A stretch of 9,724 nt of DNA, from positions 1 through 9,724 of the forward strand of contig UQXG01000087.1 in assembly GCA_900544945.1 (NCBI GenBank), given 5' to 3'. The notes under the pieces were generated by a model, which saw only the letters and a list, made by a program, of their open reading frames with translations, was not told the DNA's origin and did no database searches. The DNA comes from an uncultured Eubacteriales bacterium (GTDB taxonomy: Bacteria > Bacillota > Clostridia > Oscillospirales > Oscillospiraceae). The translations under genes and the position numbers were made by a program. This document shows, piece after piece, positions 4,969 to 9,724 of the stretch (position 1 is its first letter; each line of letters opens with the position of its first letter).

Positions 4969-5842
4969 TTTTGGATATCTGCTGAAAGAGGGCTTCCGGG
5001 GTATTTTCCTCCATGGCTTTATGTCCTTCGCCGCCGTGTGCGTGACGGTGGCCTGCCTTGTCATCGTGGGCAGCTTTTCCGCCCTGGCCTATAATCTGGA
5101 TGAAATGGTTCAGGATCTGAACCAGACCAGCGAAATCCTGGTGTACATCGATTCCGACCTGTCCGACGCGGAGGCAAGAAGCATCGGCACGAAAATCAAC
5201 CTGCTGGACAATGTCCTTAAGGCTACCTTCGTCTCCCGGGAGGAGGCGCTTCAGGACTTCATTGCCGACCATGACGGCGACAGTGCCTTCAGCGGTGTTC
5301 AGGCCAGTGACCTGCGCCATCGCTACATCGTCACCCTGGAAGACAACACCAAAATGGAGCAGACCGACGCGGCTCTGAAGCAGCTGCCCGGCGTGGCCAA
5401 GACCAATGCGGCCTATGAGCTGGCAAAGGGCTTTACCACCATTCAGGATGTGCTGCACATCGTCTCCGCGGCGGTGATTGCCGTGCTTCTGGTGGTGTCC
5501 CTGCTGATTATTTCCAACACCGTCAAGCTGGCCATGTACGACCGGAAGGACGAAATTGCCATCATGAAAATGGTGGGCGCCACCAACGGCTTCATCCGGC
5601 TTCCCTTCGTGGTGGAGGGCTTCTCCCTGGGCATGATCGGCGCCATTCTGGCCTTCGGCACGGAATGGGCCGGCTACGACGCCCTGGTTCAGAAGATCGG
5701 CAGCGTGGACTCCTTGCAGCTTTTCAAGTTTGTTCCCTTCCAGGAACTGCTGATTCCCATGGTCATCGTCTTTGCCGCGGCAGGCATGTTCGTGGGCATC
5801 GTGGGCAGCTGGACTTCCATCCGGAAGTTTATGAATGTGTGA
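4955..5842 (+). CDS. ftsX: Cell division membrane protein FtsX
   Basis: A 295-residue integral membrane protein with the standard FtsX layout: cytoplasmic N terminus, TM1 (about 24-46), a large extracellular loop (about 47-165), TM2 (about 167-189), the conserved cytoplasmic loop DRKDEIAIMKMVGATNGFIR (196-215), TM3 (about 216-236) and TM4 (about 264-287). The extracellular loop is the part known in other Gram-positives to contact the coiled coil of a peptidoglycan hydrolase. The IMKMVGA loop is the family's coupling region to FtsE. Start: the ATG at 4955 lies inside the ftsE end and is preceded by GGGGAGGAAGAG; the frame is open earlier, but that is only a shadow of ftsE. Two candidate effector hydrolases follow directly, so the partner is probably encoded in the same operon. 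Confidence 0.96.
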   Translation: MKLNNFGYLLKEGFRGIFLHGFMSFAAVCVTVACLVIVGSFSALAYNLDEMVQDLNQTSEILVYIDSDLSDAEARSIGTKINLLDNVLKATFVSREEALQDFIADHDGDSAFSGVQASDLRHRYIVTLEDNTKMEQTDAALKQLPGVAKTNAAYELAKGFTTIQDVLHIVSAAVIAVLLVVSLLIISNTVKLAMYDRKDEIAIMKMVGATNGFIRLPFVVEGFSLGMIGAILAFGTEWAGYDALVQKIGSVDSLQLFKFVPFQELLIPMVIVFAAAGMFVGIVGSWTSIRKFMNV

Positions 5843-5844
5843 CG

Positions 5845-5874
5845 GCGGAAAGTCCTGATTCAGGGCTTTCCCGC
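5845..5874 (+). other. Intercistronic hairpin between ftsX and the first peptidase gene
   Basis: GGAAAGTCCTG (5847-5857) pairs with CAGGGCTTTCC (5861-5871), 11 bp with one G-T pair and a 3-nt loop, extended by two more pairs past a bulged C (5845-5846 with 5873-5874). It begins 3 bases after the ftsX stop and has no following T-tract. It may stabilise the ftsEX 3' end, mark a processing site, or act as a weak attenuator. Confidence 0.6.
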
Positions 5875-5926
5875 AGCACATTCCATCCCCCGGAAACGGA
5901 AGAAAAAACGAAGGAAACACACTTTT

Positions 5927-7144
5927 ATGCGTATACACAAATTAGCAGCCGCAGCCCTATCCGCCCTGTTGACGACCGCACTGGTGGTTGGTATGCTGCC
6001 TCTTTCGGCGGCAGCCGCCTCCTCGGCGGAGATACAGAAAGACATCGATGCGCTGAAGGCAAAGAACAAGGAAATTCAGAAGCAGATTGACGGCGTTCAG
6101 AGCCAGTACAATGCCAATATGGACGACATGAAAAGCATTGTAGCCCAGAAAAGCGCGGTGGATCAGGAGATTGCCCTGCTGAGCAATAAAATTGCCGCTA
6201 CCAATGAACAGATTGTGGCCTACGGACAGCTGATTGCCGACACCCAGGAGGCTCTGGACGCGGCCAACGAAGACCTGCGAACCCTCAGCGAGGAACACCG
6301 TCAGCGGATTCGGGCGATGGAGGAGGACGGTAAGCTGACCTACTGGCAGGTGATTTTCCAGGCCAACAGCTTTACGGACCTTCTGGATCGGATTGACATG
6401 GTTCAGGAGATCAATGCCTCCGACCGGCGGCGAATTGAGCAGATGCGGATTGCTGCGGATATCGTCACCGCCAATCAGATGAGTCTGGCGGCGGAAAAAG
6501 GGGAGCTGGAGGCTGTCCGGGAGCAGCTGGCTTCCGATGAGGCCGCGCTTCAGGAGAAGCGGACGGAGTCCGACGACGTTCTGAGGGAGCTGGAGGCCAA
6601 AAGCGAAGAATTTGAACTGCTGATGGAGGAATCCGAGGCCTTGCAGGACGAGCTCATGCAGGAGATCGCCGGTAAGGAGAAGGAACTGAAGGAAGCGAAG
6701 TACGATGAGTATCTTGCCAAGCTTGCCCTCCAGGGCGATAACCCCCCGTCCAACGCCACCTGGGTCACCCCGGTGTCCGGCTGGAAGCTGACCAGTCCCT
6801 TCGGGATGCGTACCCACCCCATCCTGAAAACCGCCCGGATGCACAACGGCATTGATATGTCCTGTGCCCAGGGCACCCCCATCTACGCCACCCGGGCGGG
6901 GAAGGTGACTGCCGCCTCCTATCAGGCCGGCGGCGCGGGAAACTACGTCAGCGTCAACCATCTGGATGGCTTCTCTTCCATTTATATGCACATGACCAAT
7001 TACGTTGTCTCCGTGGGACAGACCGTTTCCCAGGGACAGCTGATCGGATATGTTGGCAGCACGGGACTGTCCACCGGTCCCCACCTGCATTTCGGCGTAT
7101 CCTATGCCGGAACTTATGTAAACCCCTTGGCGTATATCAACTGA
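5927..7144 (+). CDS. Secreted coiled-coil M23 peptidase (EnvC/PcsB-like), first copy
   Basis: A 405-residue exported murein endopeptidase, the likely effector of FtsEX. A signal peptide covers about residues 1-31 with an AXA cleavage region (LSAAAASS). Residues 33-265 are a long coiled coil containing MEEDGKLTYWQVIFQANSFT (131-150) and DLLDRIDMVQEI, the conserved hairpin block of PcsB/CwlO-type coiled-coil domains that bind FtsX. The M23 (LytM) domain is at about 283-405. Zinc ligands His306 and Asp310 (HNGID) and His388, and catalytic His355 (YMHM) and His386 (HLHFG), are all present by alignment to LytM, so it should be active, unlike E. coli EnvC. A short linker (270-282) joins the parts. 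Start: ATG with AAGGAAA ahead. A paralogue follows after 28 bases. Confidence 0.92.
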   Translation: MRIHKLAAAALSALLTTALVVGMLPLSAAAASSAEIQKDIDALKAKNKEIQKQIDGVQSQYNANMDDMKSIVAQKSAVDQEIALLSNKIAATNEQIVAYGQLIADTQEALDAANEDLRTLSEEHRQRIRAMEEDGKLTYWQVIFQANSFTDLLDRIDMVQEINASDRRRIEQMRIAADIVTANQMSLAAEKGELEAVREQLASDEAALQEKRTESDDVLRELEAKSEEFELLMEESEALQDELMQEIAGKEKELKEAKYDEYLAKLALQGDNPPSNATWVTPVSGWKLTSPFGMRTHPILKTARMHNGIDMSCAQGTPIYATRAGKVTAASYQAGGAGNYVSVNHLDGFSSIYMHMTNYVVSVGQTVSQGQLIGYVGSTGLSTGPHLHFGVSYAGTYVNPLAYIN

Positions 7145-7172
7145 TTGCGCCGCCCGCAAAAAGGAGTGTCTT

Positions 7173-8462
7173 ATGAAAAATCGCAAGCGTCTGGTATCCT
7201 TCCTGGCAGGCCTGATGGCCGCCGTCATGCTGCTGACCCTGCTCATGAGTATTCTGCCCACCCGGGCAAGTGCCGCCTCCTCCTCGGAGATCCGCAAGCA
7301 GATCAACCAGCTGAAGAAGGAGAAGGAGGAAATCAAGGATAAGATTTCCGATGTTAAGGATCAGTACAAGGCCAACGAAAACGAAATTGCGGATATCATC
7401 GCCAAAAAGAACGTCATTGACCAGGAAATCCAGCTGCTCAGCGAGCAGCTGACCAATATGAACGACCAGCTGTCGGCCTACAATCAGCTCATTGCGGATA
7501 AGCAGGACGAACTGGACAACGCCGAGGGTCTCTATGACCAGCTGAACCAGGAGAACAAGGTTCGGGTGCGCACCATGGAGGAGGATGGCGAGCTGTCCTA
7601 CTGGGAGGTTCTGTTCAAGGCCAACAGCTTTTCCGACCTTCTGGATCGGCTGAACATGGTGGAGGAGATCAATGCCTCCGACAACCGCCGTCTGAAGGAG
7701 CTCAGCGACGCTGCCGACGCGGTGGAGGTGGCGCAGACCGACCTTCAGGCAGAAAAGGCCGAAATGGAGGAAACCAAGAAAGAGCTGGACACCACCCAGG
7801 CGGAAATGGACGACAAGCGGAAGGAAGCGGACAAGCTGCTTCAGGAGCTTCTGAGCAAGGCCGACGACCTGGAGGCTCTGGAGGCGGAATTTGTGGAGAT
7901 GGAAAACGATTTCCTGAAGCAGATTGCCACCAAGGAGCAGGAGTACAGCGCCGCCAAGCAGGCGGAATGGGCGGCCTATATGGCTACCTATGTGCCCCCC
8001 ACCACTGCGGCGGCAGGCACCAACATGGATAAGACCAATACCTCCGGCGGCACCGGCGGCACGGCGGTAGGCGGCGGCTGGGTGCGGCCATGCAGCTACA
8101 CCTCCATTACCTCCCCCTTCGGCAGCCGTACCTCGCCTACGGCAGGTGCGTCCTCCTATCACCAGGGCGTTGACCTGGATACCGGTACCGGCTGGACGGT
8201 GGTAGCCGCCAAGGCAGGCCGGGTGGTCATCGCCGGCTATGGCAGTGCGGCAGGCAACTATGTGAAAATCGACCACGGTGACGGCGTGTCCTCCGTTTAC
8301 ATGCACCTGAACAGCTACTGTGTGTCCTCCGGTCAGATGGTCAGCGCAGGACAGAAGATTGGTGAGACCGGTGCCACCGGCGTTGCCACCGGCGACCACC
8401 TGCACTTCGGCATTGCCGTCAACGGCGTGTATGTGAATCCCTGCAACTATGTGTCCCTGTAA
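7173..8462 (+). CDS. Secreted coiled-coil M23 peptidase (EnvC/PcsB-like), second copy
   Basis: A 429-residue paralogue of the preceding protein and a second candidate FtsEX effector. Signal peptide about 1-35 (cleavage near RASAASS). The coiled coil spans about 37-268 and includes MEEDGELSYWEVLFKANSFS (135-154), identical to the first copy at 29 of 39 positions over the block 135-173. A Thr/Gly/Ala-rich linker (about 276-302) is longer than in the first copy. The M23 domain (303-429) has zinc ligands His330, Asp334 and His411, and catalytic His378 (YMHLN) and His409 (HLHFG), so it should be active. The substrate-groove region differs from the first copy (SRTSPTAGASSYHQGVDL versus MRTHPILKTARMHNGIDM), which may mean different peptide preference. 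Start: ATG with AAGGAG six bases ahead. Confidence 0.92.
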   Translation: MKNRKRLVSFLAGLMAAVMLLTLLMSILPTRASAASSSEIRKQINQLKKEKEEIKDKISDVKDQYKANENEIADIIAKKNVIDQEIQLLSEQLTNMNDQLSAYNQLIADKQDELDNAEGLYDQLNQENKVRVRTMEEDGELSYWEVLFKANSFSDLLDRLNMVEEINASDNRRLKELSDAADAVEVAQTDLQAEKAEMEETKKELDTTQAEMDDKRKEADKLLQELLSKADDLEALEAEFVEMENDFLKQIATKEQEYSAAKQAEWAAYMATYVPPTTAAAGTNMDKTNTSGGTGGTAVGGGWVRPCSYTSITSPFGSRTSPTAGASSYHQGVDLDTGTGWTVVAAKAGRVVIAGYGSAAGNYVKIDHGDGVSSVYMHLNSYCVSSGQMVSAGQKIGETGATGVATGDHLHFGIAVNGVYVNPCNYVSL

Positions 8463-8469
8463 CGATTCT

Positions 8470-8495
8470 CCCACAGCCCCATAGGGGGCTGTGGG
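8470..8495 (+). other. Intercistronic hairpin between second peptidase and S41 protease genes
   Basis: CCCACAGCCCC (8470-8480) pairs perfectly with GGGGCTGTGGG (8485-8495), 11 bp, 4-nt loop, starting 8 bases after the stop codon. What follows is AAGCTTTC, not a U-tract, so full termination is unlikely. It may be an attenuator or RNA-stability element lowering or separating expression of the protease. Confidence 0.65.
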
Positions 8496-8514
8496 AAGCT
8501 TTCTATGGTGAGGT

Positions 8515-9672
8515 GTGAAAAGAGAAATGAAGAACAAGCTGCTTCGGTTTTTATCCTATGTGGTGGTTGCCATGCTGGCCACTGCCATTACGCTGCAAAT
8601 GACCGTGAAAACGGGCACCGGCAAGCTGGATCGACTGGAAAATCTGATTCAGGAGCGATACATCGGCGAAGCGGATGGGGAGGCTATGGAGGACGCGGCG
8701 GCGGCCGCTATGGTCAAGGCCACCGGCGACCGGTGGAGCTATTACATCCCGGCGTCCCAGTACGAAGCCCACAAGGAGCAAAGCGAAAATGCCTATGTGG
8801 GTATCGGCATCACCATTCAGCAGGCCGAGGACGGCTCCGGCTTTCTGATTGTGATGGTCAACCAGAATGGCCCCGCCCAGGAGGCGGGTATCCAGGTCAA
8901 TGACCTGCTCATTGCCGTAGAGGATCAGGATGTCCGGGAGATGACCGCCGATCAGGTTCGGGAGCTGATTCGGGGGGAGGCCGGAACCAAGGTTTCCCTG
9001 ACGGTGATGCGCCAGGGAGAGCACCAGACCCTTGCGGTGGAACGCCGTCGGATCGAGTCTGCGGTTGCCACGGGGCAGATGCTGGCCGACGGAATCGGCC
9101 TGGTGAAGATCAGTAATTTCGATGAACGTTGCGCCTCGGAGAGTATCGCTGCCGTCCAGAAGCTTCAGCAGGAGGGCGCGAAGAAGATCATTTTCGATGT
9201 GCGCAACAACCCCGGCGGCTACGCCGAGGAGCTGGTAAAGCTCCTGGATTACCTGCTGCCCGAGGGAGATTTGTTCCGCAGCGTCAGCTACGACGGCACG
9301 GAAAAGGTGGATACCTCCGACGCCGACTGCCTGGATATGCCCATGGCGGTGCTCATCAACGGCAGCAGCTACAGTGCGGCGGAATTTTTCGCGGCAGCTT
9401 TGCAGGAATATCAGGCAGCCACCATTGTGGGAGAGCCAACTGTGGGCAAAGGGGTCTATCAGACCACCATCTCCCTGGGAGACGGCTCTGCCGTAGCCCT
9501 GTCCACCGGCAAGTATTTCACCCCCAAGGGCAACTCTCTGACGGATGTGGGAGTAATCCCGGATGTGCGGGTGGACGTGGACGAGGAAACCGCTGAAAAA
9601 ATCTATTACGGCGCGCTGGGCTATGCCGACGATCTCCAGATTCAGGCGGCAATCCAGGTGCTGAACCGATAA
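8515..9672 (+). CDS. ctpA: S41 family C-terminal processing peptidase (CtpA-type)
   Basis: A 385-residue serine protease on the outer face of the membrane. An N-terminal membrane anchor or uncleaved signal (about 10-30) is followed by a short helical region, a PDZ domain (about 90-175, including YVGIGI and GPAQEAGIQVNDLL) and the S41 catalytic domain (about 190-355). By alignment with CtpA proteins the catalytic dyad is Ser287 (SSYSAAEFF) and Lys312 (GEPTVGKG); both are present. DVRNNPGGY (228-236) is also typical. Such enzymes cut at the C termini of exported proteins, and in several bacteria they degrade or process cell-wall hydrolases; here the two M23 proteins are likely substrates by position only. 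Start: GTG at 8515 has GGTGA close ahead; ATG at 8527 (four codons later) with GAGGTG farther away is the alternative. Length is near the family norm. Confidence 0.92.
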   Translation: MKREMKNKLLRFLSYVVVAMLATAITLQMTVKTGTGKLDRLENLIQERYIGEADGEAMEDAAAAAMVKATGDRWSYYIPASQYEAHKEQSENAYVGIGITIQQAEDGSGFLIVMVNQNGPAQEAGIQVNDLLIAVEDQDVREMTADQVRELIRGEAGTKVSLTVMRQGEHQTLAVERRRIESAVATGQMLADGIGLVKISNFDERCASESIAAVQKLQQEGAKKIIFDVRNNPGGYAEELVKLLDYLLPEGDLFRSVSYDGTEKVDTSDADCLDMPMAVLINGSSYSAAEFFAAALQEYQAATIVGEPTVGKGVYQTTISLGDGSAVALSTGKYFTPKGNSLTDVGVIPDVRVDVDEETAEKIYYGALGYADDLQIQAAIQVLNR

Positions 9673-9680
9673 TACGATTT

Positions 9681-9712
9681 CTTAATAAAATGATTTCATC
9701 ATTTTACTTAAG
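9681..9712. other. AT-rich dyad downstream of the S41 protease gene
   Basis: TAAAATGAT (9686-9694) and ATCATTTTA (9698-9706) form a perfect 9-bp inverted repeat with a TTC loop, extended past one unpaired C by CTTAA/TTAAG (9681-9685 with 9708-9712). It could be an operator for whatever lies to the right or a weak AT-rich hairpin. Confidence 0.5.
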
Positions 9713-9724
9713 CCGTTTCACGGC
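9712..9724 (+). terminator. Possible operon terminator, cut by window end
   Basis: GCCGT (9712-9716) and ACGGC (9720-9724) make a short GC-rich hairpin with a TTC loop that ends exactly at the window edge. Whether a T-tract follows cannot be seen. Confidence 0.35.

Noticed and set aside
5957..8537. Two long minus-strand frames (459 and 466 codons) opposite the M23 peptidase genes
   Set aside because: They mirror the two paralogous genes and show only antisense-type composition; similarity between them follows from the duplication.

Overview
The window (9,724 bases, moderately G+C-rich) looks like chromosomal DNA of an anaerobic Gram-positive Firmicute, most likely a gut clostridium of the Oscillospirales (Oscillospiraceae/Ruminococcaceae). 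This rests on an FMN-riboswitch-controlled ECF riboflavin transporter, a DUF4830 protein, a PucR/CdaR-type regulator beside ftsEX, PcsB-like coiled-coil hydrolases, and small palindromic intergenic repeats of a kind common in that group. The genus cannot be fixed from the sequence.

Left part (1-1110): a palindromic repeat at the edge, a bidirectional hairpin terminator, then ribU on the minus strand. The whole ribU control region is readable: a TTGACA-17-TATCTT promoter with extended -10, an FMN riboswitch with a 9-bp P1, and a downstream intrinsic terminator just before the Shine-Dalgarno. A plus-strand promoter-like sequence shares the same -35 region, and a tandem 22-bp repeat overlaps the 3' end of the next gene. 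Middle (1101-2406): a membrane-anchored DUF4830 protein (minus) diverges from an RsuA-type 16S rRNA pseudouridine synthase (plus). From 2526 to 3749 lies a self-contained unit: promoter with a 12-bp palindrome near the start site, a PucR/CdaR-like regulator gene, and a strong terminator.

The interval 3750-4188 has no convincing gene. It is built from palindromic repeats: two direct copies of one family, the second of which is the left arm of a roughly 195-bp fold-back element closed by an inverted copy.

Right part (4189-9724): one plus-strand cell-wall/division operon starting from a TTGACA-17-TACAAT promoter: ftsE, ftsX (14-nt overlap), two consecutive secreted coiled-coil M23 peptidases, and a membrane-anchored S41 (CtpA-type) protease. 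The likely logic is that FtsEX uses ATP to control one or both periplasm-side/exported hydrolases through their N-terminal coiled coils, opening peptidoglycan at division or elongation, with the S41 protease perhaps trimming or removing them. Both M23 domains keep all zinc and catalytic residues, so they should be working endopeptidases rather than degenerate EnvC-type activators. Intercistronic hairpins without U-tracts sit after ftsX and after the second peptidase and may set transcript levels within the operon.

The most interesting items are the FtsEX system with two paralogous PcsB-like-coiled-coil/LytM effectors and the fold-back repeat element; the overlapping promoters and tandem repeat beside ribU come next. 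No phage, insertion sequence, CRISPR array, tRNA or rRNA was seen.
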